Source of the DNA: JBBQTU01 sp038213005
GTDB lineage: Bacteria > Planctomycetota > Phycisphaerae > Tepidisphaerales > Tepidisphaeraceae
NCBI GenBank assembly: GCA_038213005.1
Contig: JBBQTU010000054.1
Coordinates: 1 to 19,371, forward strand
Direction: 5' to 3'
Length of the DNA stretch: 19,371 nucleotides
Shown here piece by piece: positions 1-7,633 of this stretch. Below the pieces are notes generated by a model. It had not been told where the DNA came from, ran no database searches, and was given only the letters and a program-made list of their open reading frames with translations. Positions within the stretch are counted from its first letter, which is position 1. Every line of letters begins with the position of its first letter. A program made the position numbers and the translations under genes.

Positions 1-1
1 G

Positions 2-2725
2 GATCTCAGTGGCGCGATCGTGATGGCTGACGATCTCGAACGGCCACAGCACACCGTGCGCGTGAGTTCGATGTATGACGCGACGGGGTTGTACCTCGCG
101 CTGGAATTCGACGATCTCACGTCGATGGTGAACCACATCGACCCGAAGACTTCACCGGGCCGGGCCTGGTGCGGTGATGCGGTGCAGCTTCGCTTCTGCA
201 CGGCCGCAGAGGGCGCGAAACCGACTCCCATGCAGATCATCCATGTGGATGCCTATTGGTATACCGAAGGCAAGCAGGCGTCTGCGTATGTAGTTTATGG
301 GGATCTGAGTCCTGGCGGGAAGACCGCCAAGGTCATCGAAGAGGCGGCGGGCCACGGCGCTCAACTTGCCTTCCGGCCCACAGCGGATGGCACGGGGTAC
401 GTGCAGGAGATGCGCCTGGACTGGGAGCTATTGCGCCCGGGCGGCAAGGCTTACGAGGCGGGTCAGGCGATTCGCATGGTGATCGAAGCCATGTGGGGAG
501 ACGACCGATACAAAGACCAGCCGGCAACCCGCGTGGCAGACCTGCTGAACCCCAGCCTTCCCGAGCGCGAGATGCTGTGGACCAATCCTCCAGCGTTCGG
601 ATCGGTACAGTTGGTTGACCATGGCAATCTGCCTCCGAGTGACACGGCAACCCTGTGGGAAAAGCGGGTGCGGCGCGTGGCCGAGGCACCCAAGGCAGCC
701 GAAGCGGCAACAACCCAGGAGGCGGCTGCGGCGCTGAACCGGCCGCGCCTGCAGACGGAAGAGCCGGTCGCCCGTCAGCTCAACGAGTGGTTTGCCGAAG
801 GCTCGGCCGCGGGCAACATCGCAGACTACTACGATAACCGTGACCGCAATCACTCGGCCATCGCCCTGCGGGACTATCCGCAGTTGCGGCTGCTGGAATA
901 CACGCCGGGTGCGAAGCTGGCGAATCAAGACTATGGGCTGTTTACCGGTGTCCGCCCGCAGGTGACATTCGGCAACTCGTCGACGGCATCGATGGCAGAC
1001 CGTGGCGGCAGCAATCCGCGTCATGCCATGATGCACCCGATGGGGATGTTCATGCTCCATGGGCAATACCGGGGTAGCAACCTCTATGTCTATCCGGGGC
1101 ATCACGATTATCTGCCCGGCCACAACGGCCACGGGCTTTACGGCGATCTGTTGCCGCTAAACAGCCCTTATGTGCTGATCTCCAAGGGCTCGTCGGGCAG
1201 CGATATCCCGTTTCTCAATGCTGCCATCCACACCGTGGCGGCGCTGCGGCCGGAGGTGAAACGGATCCTGATCCGGGAAGGCCTGCTGATGCCCACGCTC
1301 CAGGCCATCCTGCGGAGCAGCAATACCCAGGTGGCATCGCCGGAGGACTATTTTTCGGGGAAGGCCCACCCGGCCGTCTTTGAGGGGAAGCAGATCGACG
1401 AACTGAAAATGGTGCAGGCCGCCCATGCGCTGACGCCTCAGACCATTCCCCCTCTGGCGCAGGTGCGCATCGTGCGAGAGGACACGGTTCAGCCGGGAAT
1501 CAATGCGCCCGAGGGCACGCCCACGGAGCGCCTCTGTGATACGCCGGGGGTGATCGGACGCGTGCATCGACGCTGGGAACGCACCATGCGGATGACCGTC
1601 AGCGCCGCTGACAGCACTGACCGTATGGGACGGCCGCTGACGTTCCGCTGGGCTTTGTTGCAGGGCGACCCGCAGCGCGTGCGCATTGAACCCAGCGATG
1701 ACGGTCGGCAAGCGCAATTGACGCTCGCCTGGCACGATCGCTTTGCGGTGCAGCCAGGCAGCCCCATGGAGACCAATCGCGTTGATGTCGGGGTGTTTGC
1801 GCGCAACGGCGTGGCGTGGTCCGCGCCGGCGTTTGTGTGCGTGTATTACCCTGACAACGAGCTGCGCACGTATGACGATCACGACCAACTGGTGGACGTG
1901 TTCTATGGCGCGGGGGATACCGTCATTGGTTACAGCACGCCGCTCGTACTGCCGGCCGAGGGCTTTGGGCCCTATGACGTGCGTGATTGGGGGGCGCTAC
2001 TGAGAGCGGCGGCGGGGGAGGGCGAGGGGCTGTTGCAGCAACTGTTCAAGCCTGCCATCAACGATACGCAGCGGGCGTCGATTCGTGTCGTCCGCCAGGA
2101 GATGGAGACGCTTGGGGCCAAGGTGCAGGCCCGGCCGGATCGAGCTGGAGTGGCGTTTGCGAGGGACCTGAATCGCCGACGCGAAGGGCTGCGCCGCGAA
2201 GCCGAAGAGTGTGGCCAGCCGCTGCTCCAACCCAATGCGCAGTTGGGCGCATCCGTGAAGGGTTTTCTGGAAGGGATACTCAATGCCTGGAAGGATGATC
2301 CAGCATTTTATGTGCAGAGACACGTGGCTCTGGATGCTGCAATCGCCAAGTGCGATCCTGCTGTCCGTCTGGAGATCGCGCAGGGACGGAAGCGCCTGGT
2401 GGACCTGGGCATCTATCGGCCGGCGGCAACCGGCGACGGATGGGAACTGTACTCGGTTCGGCTGGGGAATGCCCCGGTGAGCGAGCGGCTGACCCGTTAC
2501 GAGCAGTTGGAACTGAAGCGGTTCCACTTGCTTCTGCTCAACCAGGTGGTCCTGCCGGGCATCCTGTCGCGTGAGTACAGTGTCAACGTTGTCGACCATC
2601 GGCTTGTCCAGTCGCAGCCTTACTGGTTCACGTTCTTGTCCGGTCCGGACGCCACGAGCCGGCCATCGGTCACGCGCCGCCAGACGGACCCGGTGTTCAA
2701 GCCCAAGCCTCTGGAGGACCCTTGA
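2..2725 (+). CDS. Large secreted-type planctomycete protein with N-terminal CBM9/DOMON-like domain (5'-truncated by window edge)
   Basis: The frame is open from base 2, so the gene starts upstream; a GTG at 20 is in frame but lies inside the first domain. The first ~200 residues look like the CBM9/DOMON-like sugar-binding fold: a DLSGAI opening, MYD..GLYLALEFDD, and AWCGDAVQLRF, with alternating beta-rich strands. An Ala/Glu-rich linker follows (about 215-245). A middle block (about 255-500) has HPMGMFMLHGQYRG and a stretch ending in LLMPTLQAILRSSN. An Ig/PKD-like beta section (about 535-620: RMTVSAADSTD, FRWALLQGD) precedes a helical C-terminus rich in Arg and Glu. The protein is probably exported, but the signal peptide would lie outside the window. 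No catalytic motif is evident, so the function is unknown; a role in carbohydrate or cell-surface biology is only inferred from the first domain. No convincing terminator directly follows the TGA. Confidence 0.8.
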   Translation, partial: DLSGAIVMADDLERPQHTVRVSSMYDATGLYLALEFDDLTSMVNHIDPKTSPGRAWCGDAVQLRFCTAAEGAKPTPMQIIHVDAYWYTEGKQASAYVVYGDLSPGGKTAKVIEEAAGHGAQLAFRPTADGTGYVQEMRLDWELLRPGGKAYEAGQAIRMVIEAMWGDDRYKDQPATRVADLLNPSLPEREMLWTNPPAFGSVQLVDHGNLPPSDTATLWEKRVRRVAEAPKAAEAATTQEAAAALNRPRLQTEEPVARQLNEWFAEGSAAGNIADYYDNRDRNHSAIALRDYPQLRLLEYTPGAKLANQDYGLFTGVRPQVTFGNSSTASMADRGGSNPRHAMMHPMGMFMLHGQYRGSNLYVYPGHHDYLPGHNGHGLYGDLLPLNSPYVLISKGSSGSDIPFLNAAIHTVAALRPEVKRILIREGLLMPTLQAILRSSNTQVASPEDYFSGKAHPAVFEGKQIDELKMVQAAHALTPQTIPPLAQVRIVREDTVQPGINAPEGTPTERLCDTPGVIGRVHRRWERTMRMTVSAADSTDRMGRPLTFRWALLQGDPQRVRIEPSDDGRQAQLTLAWHDRFAVQPGSPMETNRVDVGVFARNGVAWSAPAFVCVYYPDNELRTYDDHDQLVDVFYGAGDTVIGYSTPLVLPAEGFGPYDVRDWGALLRAAAGEGEGLLQQLFKPAINDTQRASIRVVRQEMETLGAKVQARPDRAGVAFARDLNRRREGLRREAEECGQPLLQPNAQLGASVKGFLEGILNAWKDDPAFYVQRHVALDAAIAKCDPAVRLEIAQGRKRLVDLGIYRPAATGDGWELYSVRLGNAPVSERLTRYEQLELKRFHLLLLNQVVLPGILSREYSVNVVDHRLVQSQPYWFTFLSGPDATSRPSVTRRQTDPVFKPKPLEDP

Positions 2726-2856
2726 AGGGCGTCTATGAATCAGAATCGCGTCAATAAGTTGACCTGGCGACGTGACCTCCTTGCGTCTATGACGCCCTGA
2801 GTCGATGTGAACGGCGTTGTCGGCGGAAGCGCCAAAGTCGTTGTCGAGACGCACGA

Positions 2857-2875
2857 GCAGGCCGGGGCGGCCTGC
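2857..2875. terminator. Small GC hairpin between convergent genes
   Basis: GCAGGCC (2857-2863) and GGCCTGC (2869-2875) form a perfect 7-bp stem with a GGGGC loop. It lies between the plus-strand gene ending at 2725 and the minus-strand remnant ending at 2899, where a bidirectional terminator would be expected. There is no proper T-run on either side (only CTAATTT downstream on the plus strand), so this is a weak call. The remainder of 2726-2898 shows no gene; GGGCGTC (2728-2734) and GACGCCC (2791-2797) are a loose distant inverted pair. Confidence 0.3.
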
Positions 2876-2898
2876 CTAATTTGGGCGAGACGACGGCG

Positions 2899-3298
2899 CT
2901 ATTTGGCCCAGTAGTCGGCCTGGCCGGTTTGGATGTCCAGGTCGCGGAGGTCGTTGGGCCAGTCGGAGGGCGAGGCGGACAGATGCCTGCCTATCGACAC
3001 GTAGATCCATTTTCGCGGCAGATTCGAGGAAGCGATCAAATCGGTCGCCACCGAAGGAGTCGAGGCGGTTGCCCAGGGAGAAAAGATTCTGGCGCTCGGT
3101 CCAGACGTGGACCACATTGAGGCACAAGTCGGCCAGTTTCTTCATGTACTTGGCGGCCTCGGCCAGGCCGTCGGTTTCGGTATGGCGATCGACGCCGAAG
3201 AGCTGCGTGAAGCGGTGCAGCTTGTCCTTGTAATTAACGACGTCCAGGACAGCGGAGTAGTTGGACCCGATACGAGGACTTCCCGCAAATGTGGGCAC
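2899..3298 (-). pseudogene. Hypothetical gene broken by a +1 frameshift in an A4 run
   Basis: Two minus-strand frames join into one protein-like sequence. The first, from about 3298 (a GTG; the true start is uncertain), reads NYSAVLDVVNYKDKLHRFTQ ... LADLCLNVVHVWTERQNLF ... DRFDRFLESAAK and looks helical and amphipathic. At the AAAA run (plus-strand TTTT 3010-3013) sensible sequence stops in that frame and resumes in the next as WIYVSIGRHLSASPSDWPND, ending ADYWAK-stop at 2899. Reading AAA in place of AAAA restores one continuous frame of about 130 residues. I do not recognise the family. The extended upstream frame would run into the nitroreductase start, and that part looks non-coding. It could be a true pseudogene, a sequencing or assembly error in a homopolymer, or less likely a programmed frameshift. 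The gene is divergent from the nitroreductase. Confidence 0.55.
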
Positions 3299-3362
3299 GT
3301 CGGAGCAGGGGTGGTTCCTTCGGGGCTTTGCGCCCGCGTGCCGCGGGGGTACAACTGTCTGC

Positions 3363-3857
3363 ATGGATGCCTTCACCACTATTCAGGGCCGTTACAGTTG
3401 CCGCGAATACCTTGACACGCCCGTGCCGCGGGAACTCCTGGAGCGCATCATCGACGCCGGGCGGCGGGCACCGTCGGCCCGGAAGGTTGAGCCGGTGTTC
3501 TATGTCGTCGTCACCGACGGCGCGACCCGGCAGCGGATCTCGCAGGTGTCGGACTTCGGCCGATTTATCGCGCAGGCCGGGGCATGTGTGCTGGTCTTCT
3601 CGCACGAGGCGAAGTATTTTCTGGAAGATGGGTGCATCGCGGCGGAGAACATGCTGCTGGCGGCGACGGCCCTGGGCCTGCAGAGCTGCTGGGTGGCCGG
3701 GCATGGAAAGCCGTATGCCGCGAGCATCGGCGAGATGGTCGGGGTGCCGGCGGAAGCGAAGCTGATCGCCATGCTCGCGATCGGCTACGGCAAGCAGCCG
3801 GGAAGACAGCCCGAGCACAAGCCGGTGAAGGATGTGCTGCACTGGGAGAAGTTTTGA
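3363..3857 (+). CDS. Nitroreductase-family FMN-dependent oxidoreductase
   Basis: 164 residues. The frame opens upstream, but the ATG at 3363 gives the family's usual beginning, IQGRYSCREYLDTPVP, so it was preferred. R10-x-S12-x-R14 is the typical FMN-phosphate motif of nitroreductases. APSARKVEPVFYVVV, the AAENMLLAATALGLQSCWV helix and a closing LAIGYGKQPGRQPEHKPV complete the fold. The protein is short for the family (often 170-220 residues) and corresponds to the compact subgroup. Such enzymes use FMN and NAD(P)H to reduce nitro, quinone or flavin substrates in the cytoplasm; the substrate cannot be told from sequence. Only a weak G-rich ribosome site (GGGGG) precedes the ATG. The next gene begins 23 bases after its stop, so the three-gene run nitroreductase, ACT protein, lipB is probably an operon. 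Confidence 0.88.
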   Translation: MDAFTTIQGRYSCREYLDTPVPRELLERIIDAGRRAPSARKVEPVFYVVVTDGATRQRISQVSDFGRFIAQAGACVLVFSHEAKYFLEDGCIAAENMLLAATALGLQSCWVAGHGKPYAASIGEMVGVPAEAKLIAMLAIGYGKQPGRQPEHKPVKDVLHWEKF

Positions 3858-3880
3858 TCCACCAGACCGGGGAGGACGCA

Positions 3881-4408
3881 ATGATCCACCATGCCATACT
3901 GACTGCCATCGGCAGCGACCGGCCGGGCCTGGTCGACGAAGTCTCGCACTTCATCTTTGAAGCCGGCGGGAATATTGAAGATTCGCGCATGGTGAACCTT
4001 CGCGGGCAGTTCGCGATCATGCTGCTGGTGGGGGCGACGGCCGAGACGATCAAGAAGCTCAGCAGCCTGATGCCGCAGTTGATCCAGAAGACGCAACTGC
4101 ATGTGGAGCTGCGGTCGGCGGACGTGGCGCGGGCGGCGCGGGCGGCGATGCCCTATCACCTGAGCGCTACGGCGATGGACCAGGCGGGCCTGGTGCATCG
4201 AATCGCCAACCTGCTCAAGGCGATGGACATCAACATTGAGGACCTGCAGACGAGCCTGACCGATGCCCCGATCACGGGGGCGCCGCTGTTTGGGATGGAA
4301 GTGACGTTGTCAGTGCCGGCCGAGCTGCAGGTTGGCCGGCTGCGGCAGAGCCTGGGCGAGTTGTGTGACCAGCTCAATGTGGACTGGCAACTGACGGCGA
4401 TGCAGTGA
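3881..4408 (+). CDS. Tandem ACT-domain protein, GcvR-like regulator
   Basis: 175 residues made of two ACT domains, about 3-75 and 90-172. The first has AILTAIGSDRPGLVDEVSHF and GGNIEDSRMVNLRGQFAIML; the second has LSATAMDQAGLVHRIANLL, MDINIEDLQTSL and a beta strand ending in GMEVTLSVP. This pairing, with the D-x-P/A-GLV ligand-loop pattern, matches GcvR, the accessory repressor of the glycine cleavage system, and related amino-acid-sensing proteins. The ATG at 3881 follows a good ribosome site (GGGGAGG, 5-6 bases upstream) and removes an implausible upstream extension in the overlapping frame. There is no DNA-binding domain, so it would act through a partner protein. lipB follows 28 bases downstream; lipoate is the cofactor of GcvH, which agrees with a glycine-cleavage role. 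That link is inference. Confidence 0.85.
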   Translation: MIHHAILTAIGSDRPGLVDEVSHFIFEAGGNIEDSRMVNLRGQFAIMLLVGATAETIKKLSSLMPQLIQKTQLHVELRSADVARAARAAMPYHLSATAMDQAGLVHRIANLLKAMDINIEDLQTSLTDAPITGAPLFGMEVTLSVPAELQVGRLRQSLGELCDQLNVDWQLTAMQ

Positions 4409-4436
4409 CGGCGATGCGGACGTTGGGAGTGGCGCG

Positions 4437-5078
4437 ATGATCGTAGAGAATCTTGGGCGGATGGCGTATCGCGAGGCGTGGACGTACCAGGAGAGGGTGC
4501 ATGACCTGGTTCTGGGGGGCGGGCAAGAACGGCTGCTGCTGGTGGAGCATCCGCCGGTGATCACATTTGGGCGCCGGCCGGGCGTGGCGAAGAACATGGT
4601 GGCGTCGGCCGAGCAGTTGGCAAAGATGGGCGTGGAGGTGGTGGAATCCGACCGCGGCGGGGATATCACGTTTCACGGTCCGGGGCAGCTCGTGGCGTAT
4701 CCTATCATCCGCCTGGCGAATCATCAGATGACGGTGGGCGGTTATGTCCACACGCTGGAGGACATCGTCATCGCAGCGCTGTCGCAACTGGGATTCAGCG
4801 GGGCCACGAAGGATGCGGCGGCGGTGGGCGTGTGGATTGCGGATGCGGACAAGCTGGCCAAGGTGTGCGCCATCGGGGTGCGAATCCGCAAGGGGATCTC
4901 GATGCACGGCATCGCGCTGAATGTGGAGACGGACCTGCGTTATTTTGAGCTGATCGTCCCGTGCGGGCTGGTGGGACGGGCGGTGACGAGCCTGAAGAAG
5001 CTGGCGGGCGAGAAAACGCCGGCGATGGAAGCGGTTAAGAAGGCGCTGGCGGAGGGGTTTGTCGGCCGGTTTGGGTGA
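4437..5078 (+). CDS. lipB: Octanoyl-[ACP]:protein N-octanoyltransferase LipB
   Basis: 213 residues, full length for the family. LipB moves the octanoyl group from acyl carrier protein to a lysine of lipoyl domains (GcvH, E2 subunits), the first step of lipoate synthesis; LipA then inserts sulfur. All signature parts are present: HPPVITFGRRPG near 39-50, RGGDITFHGPGQL from R73, the catalytic lysine in AKVCAIGVR (K142), HGIALNV, and the catalytic cysteine in IVPCGLVG (C176) followed by VTSLKKL. The ATG at 4437 follows a short GGAGT site. It is the last gene of the run starting at 3363. No terminator is obvious after it; bases 5063-5098 carry an imperfect tandem CGGTTTGGG(T/C)GAG repeat. No lipA lies in the window. 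Confidence 0.97.
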   Translation: MIVENLGRMAYREAWTYQERVHDLVLGGGQERLLLVEHPPVITFGRRPGVAKNMVASAEQLAKMGVEVVESDRGGDITFHGPGQLVAYPIIRLANHQMTVGGYVHTLEDIVIAALSQLGFSGATKDAAAVGVWIADADKLAKVCAIGVRIRKGISMHGIALNVETDLRYFELIVPCGLVGRAVTSLKKLAGEKTPAMEAVKKALAEGFVGRFG

Positions 5079-5197
5079 GGGCGGTTTGGGCGAGGCCGGT
5101 CTGACTCAGAACATCGGCTCCGGGCGACTTGGGCGGACGTCTTGTTCATCGCCGAGTGCTCGCAGCACCGCGTCGTTGAGGAACTGCAGCCGTATGA

Positions 5198-5226
5198 TTG
5201 CCTTGCTCGCCCGACGACGGTACAAA
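5198..5226 (+). promoter_or_regulatory. Candidate sigma-70 promoter of metK
   Basis: TTGCCT (5198-5203) and TACAAA (5221-5226) are separated by exactly 17 bases and match the -35 and -10 consensus at 4 of 6 positions each. Transcription would begin near 5233, just before the folded leader (5236-5294), leaving a leader of about 77 bases ahead of the GTG start. Confidence 0.45.
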
Positions 5227-5235
5227 TAGAGTCCT

Positions 5236-5303
5236 TCCGGGCTGCATTTTACAGGCAGGCACCCGGATCATGGGCATTTCGCCCTATTCTGCCTAGAAAA
5301 GGA
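5236..5303 (+). promoter_or_regulatory. metK leader able to form an H-type pseudoknot (candidate riboswitch)
   Basis: P1: TCCGGG (5236-5241) pairs with CCCGGA (5262-5267), 6 of 6. The loop contains AGGCAG (5253-5258), which pairs perfectly with CTGCCT (5289-5294) outside P1; that is a pseudoknot. Between the two 3' strands sits an extra hairpin, GGGC-ATTTC-GCCC (5272-5284). CTGC (5242-5245) can instead pair with GCAG (5255-5258), extending P1 and excluding the pseudoknot, so two alternative folds exist. The pseudoknot's 3' strand ends immediately before AGAAAAGGA, the ribosome site for the GTG at 5310. Topology and position resemble the small translational SAM riboswitches (SAM-II/SAM-V), which control metK and methionine genes. 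I could not match a conserved consensus, so ligand binding is inference. Confidence 0.4.
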
Positions 5304-5309
5304 TCGGCC

Positions 5310-6524
5310 GTGGTTGAAGCGTTTCGTCGGACGTCGCATCTGTTCACCAGCGAATCTGTCACAATGGGCCACCCTGATAAGGTCGCAGACCAGATCAGCG
5401 ATGGCATTCTGGACGCCCTGCTGGCGCAGGATCCCAAGAGCCGCGTCGCGGTTGAGACCCTGGTGACCACCGGGCAGATCGTGATCGCCGGCGAAGTCAC
5501 CACTCAGGCGAAAGTGGACTACGCCACGGTGGCGCGGAATGTGGTGAAGGAGATCGGCTACAACTATCCCGAGACCGGATTTGACTGGCAGAGCTGCGGC
5601 GTGCTGACGGCGATCCACACGCAGTCGCCCGATATCGCCCGGGGCGTCAACCACGCCGAGGATGATGACAAGGACCAGGGCGCCGGCGACCAGGGTCTGA
5701 TGTTCGGCTACGCCACCGACGAGACAGATGTGCTGATGCCCCTGCCGATTCACCTGGCGCACCGCATCGTCGAGCGCCTGGCGCACCTCCGCGAGAACGG
5801 CAAGATCAAGTGGCTGCGTCCCGATGGCAAGAGCCAGGTGACGGTGGAGTATGAGGACGAGCAGCCCAAGCGAATTCACACTGTCGTCGTGTCCACGCAG
5901 CACGATGAGAGCGTGCTGGATAAGAATGGCGTCTTCAGCCAGAAGGCCAAGCAGCTCCTGATCGACCAGGTGATCAAGCCGGTGATCCCCGCCAAGCTGT
6001 GGAACAAGGAGATCGTCTTCCACATCAATCCCACGGGCAAGTTCGTCGTGGGCGGCCCGAGCGGCGACAGCGGCCTGACCGGCCGGAAGATCATCGTGGA
6101 CACCTACGGCGGCCGCGGCGCCCATGGCGGCGGCGCTTTCTCGGGCAAGGATCCGTCGAAGGTGGATCGCTCGGCGAGCTACATGGCACGCTATATCGCC
6201 AAGAACATCGTGGCGGCCGGCCTGGCCCGCAACTGCGAAGTGCAGCTTGCCTACGCCATCGGCGTGGCCCATCCGGTGAGCGTCACGGTGACGACGGAAT
6301 ACACGGCCGTCATCCCCGAAGATGACATCGCCGAGCTGATCAAAGCCCACTTCCCGCTGACCCCTCGCGGGATCATCAAGCACCTGGGCCTGCTCAAGCC
6401 GATCTACAAAGAGACCGCCCGCAACGGCCATTTCGGCCGAGTGCCGACCCGGGCCGGCGGCTTCTCGTGGGAACTGACCGACATGGCCGCGACGCTGCGT
6501 AAGGCGGCCGGGCTGAAGAAGTAA
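5310..6524 (+). CDS. metK: S-adenosylmethionine synthetase MetK
   Basis: The enzyme makes S-adenosylmethionine from ATP and methionine, releasing phosphate and diphosphate; it acts as a cytoplasmic tetramer. I chose the GTG at 5310 because AAAAGGA lies 7 bases upstream and homology starts at once ([15 protein letters not shown]); the longer open frame from 5142 would add 56 unrelated residues and run through the leader. The result is 404 residues, near the family's usual 385-400. Visible motifs: GHPDK with catalytic His and Asp (from G20), DQGLMFGYA (from D127), [20 protein letters not shown], and the phosphate loop [17 protein letters not shown] (about 273). The residue before GHPDK is Met, where many MetK proteins have Glu; I believe this is common in planctomycetes. 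It has its own promoter, leader and terminator. Confidence 0.97.
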   Translation: MVEAFRRTSHLFTSESVTMGHPDKVADQISDGILDALLAQDPKSRVAVETLVTTGQIVIAGEVTTQAKVDYATVARNVVKEIGYNYPETGFDWQSCGVLTAIHTQSPDIARGVNHAEDDDKDQGAGDQGLMFGYATDETDVLMPLPIHLAHRIVERLAHLRENGKIKWLRPDGKSQVTVEYEDEQPKRIHTVVVSTQHDESVLDKNGVFSQKAKQLLIDQVIKPVIPAKLWNKEIVFHINPTGKFVVGGPSGDSGLTGRKIIVDTYGGRGAHGGGAFSGKDPSKVDRSASYMARYIAKNIVAAGLARNCEVQLAYAIGVAHPVSVTVTTEYTAVIPEDDIAELIKAHFPLTPRGIIKHLGLLKPIYKETARNGHFGRVPTRAGGFSWELTDMAATLRKAAGLKK

Positions 6525-6553
6525 TCCTTCGCCCGAATCGGAAACCGAACCTC

Positions 6554-6583
6554 AGCCCCGATTCGCAAGGGTCGGGGCTTCTC
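6554..6583 (+). terminator. Intrinsic terminator of metK
   Basis: AGCCCCGA (6554-6561) pairs perfectly with TCGGGGCT (6572-6579) around a 10-base loop and is followed by a short pyrimidine tail (TCTCC), 30 bases after the metK stop. The tail is poor in T, so strength is uncertain. An overlapping alternative stem, CGAATCGG (6534-6541) with CCGATTCG (6558-6565), would compete with it. Confidence 0.55.
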
Positions 6584-6667
6584 CGTTGCCGCAGAGGATG
6601 CTATGGTCGAGCCCGACTTTCGGCTGGCCGTGACCATGCCCTATGCCCTAGACTCAGTGGAGGCACT

Positions 6668-7519
6668 ATGAGCAAGTTCTACAACAACATGAAAACGGTT
6701 CTGCTGCTGGGCCTTCTGACATCGCTGATTGTCTGGATCGGCAATATGCTGGGTGGGCCGCAGGGGATGGTGATCGCGCTGGTCTTTGCCGGGATCATGA
6801 ACTTTGTGGGCTATTTCTTCAGCGACAAGATCGCGCTGATGACGATGCACGCCCAGGAGGTCGGCCCGGAAACCGAGCTCTATCAGATCGTGCAGGAGCT
6901 GACGCACAAGCACGGGATGCCGATGCCCCGGGTCTACATCTCCCCCACGGCCGCACCCAATGCGTTCGCCACGGGAAGGAACCCGAATCACGCGGCCGTC
7001 TGCGCCACCGAGGGGCTGCTGAGCATGCTCAACCGCAACGAGATCATGGGCGTGATGGGGCATGAGTTGTCGCACGTGCAGCATCGGGACATCCTGATCC
7101 AATCGATCGCCGCCACCATCGGCGGGGCGATCAGCATGCTCGCGCACATGGCAATGTACATGGGCCATTCCCGCGACGACCGGGAGGGCTCCAATCCCCT
7201 GGCTATCCTGGCCATCCTGATCCTGGGGCCGCTGGCGGCGATGCTGATCCAAGCCGCCATCAGCCGTTCTCGCGAGTTCAACGCCGACACCAGCGGGGCC
7301 GAGATGTGCGGCAACCCCATGTACCTGGCAACGGCACTGGAGAAGATTCATCGCGGGGCGAGCCGGATCCCGCTGGACGTCAACCCGGCATTCAACAGCA
7401 TGTTCATCGCCGAGCCGCTGAATCCGATGCGCACGCTGGCCGGCCTGTTTCAGACCCACCCGCCGCTGGCGGCTCGCCTGACCAACCTGATCGGCAAAGA
7501 GTCGACCGGGCTGGTGTGA
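6668..7519 (+). CDS. htpX: Membrane zinc metalloprotease HtpX (M48B)
   Basis: 283 residues. HtpX is an inner-membrane protease that degrades damaged membrane proteins, working alongside FtsH under envelope stress. Four hydrophobic spans are visible: about 9-27, 33-52, 143-165 and 178-200. The zinc site is HELSH (132-136, the HExxH motif), with the third ligand expected in SREFNAD (Glu203). The NAFATGRNP segment ahead of the active site is typical, and the C-terminal THPPL..RL motif is conserved in the family. The ATG at 6668 is preceded by GGAGG at a good distance. It lies 143 bases after metK, beyond that gene's terminator, so it is probably transcribed on its own. The end converges with the Uma2 gene. 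Confidence 0.96.
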   Translation: MSKFYNNMKTVLLLGLLTSLIVWIGNMLGGPQGMVIALVFAGIMNFVGYFFSDKIALMTMHAQEVGPETELYQIVQELTHKHGMPMPRVYISPTAAPNAFATGRNPNHAAVCATEGLLSMLNRNEIMGVMGHELSHVQHRDILIQSIAATIGGAISMLAHMAMYMGHSRDDREGSNPLAILAILILGPLAAMLIQAAISRSREFNADTSGAEMCGNPMYLATALEKIHRGASRIPLDVNPAFNSMFIAEPLNPMRTLAGLFQTHPPLAARLTNLIGKESTGLV

Positions 7520-7528
7520 ACGCGTGTG

Positions 7529-7559
7529 ACGTTCCTGCTTTGCCCAAGCCGTGGAACGT
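7529..7559. terminator. Hairpin between convergent htpX and Uma2 genes
   Basis: ACGTTCC (7529-7535) pairs with GGAACGT (7553-7559), and inside it GCTT (7537-7540) pairs with AAGC (7546-7549). This gives about 11 base pairs beginning 10 bases after the htpX stop. No T-run follows on either strand, so a bidirectional terminator role is only plausible from position. Confidence 0.35.
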
Positions 7560-7633
7560 GCCGCCCTCGGCCGTAGCAACTCTGTCGGCGCAGCCCCTTC
7601 CTTACCCGGTAACTGCTGATCTTGCGGGGCAGG

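Noticed and set aside
5142..5309. Longer MetK starting at 5142
   Set aside because: The extra 56 residues have no MetK homology and cover the promoter and folded leader; GTG 5310 has a good ribosome site.
5079..5309. SAM-I (S-box) riboswitch before metK
   Set aside because: The S-box consensus start and its terminator stem are absent; only the small pseudoknot fold is visible.
5268..6431. Minus-strand open frame of 387 codons opposite metK
   Set aside because: Mirror of the metK codon pattern, rich in His, Asp, Leu and Arg without recognisable motifs.
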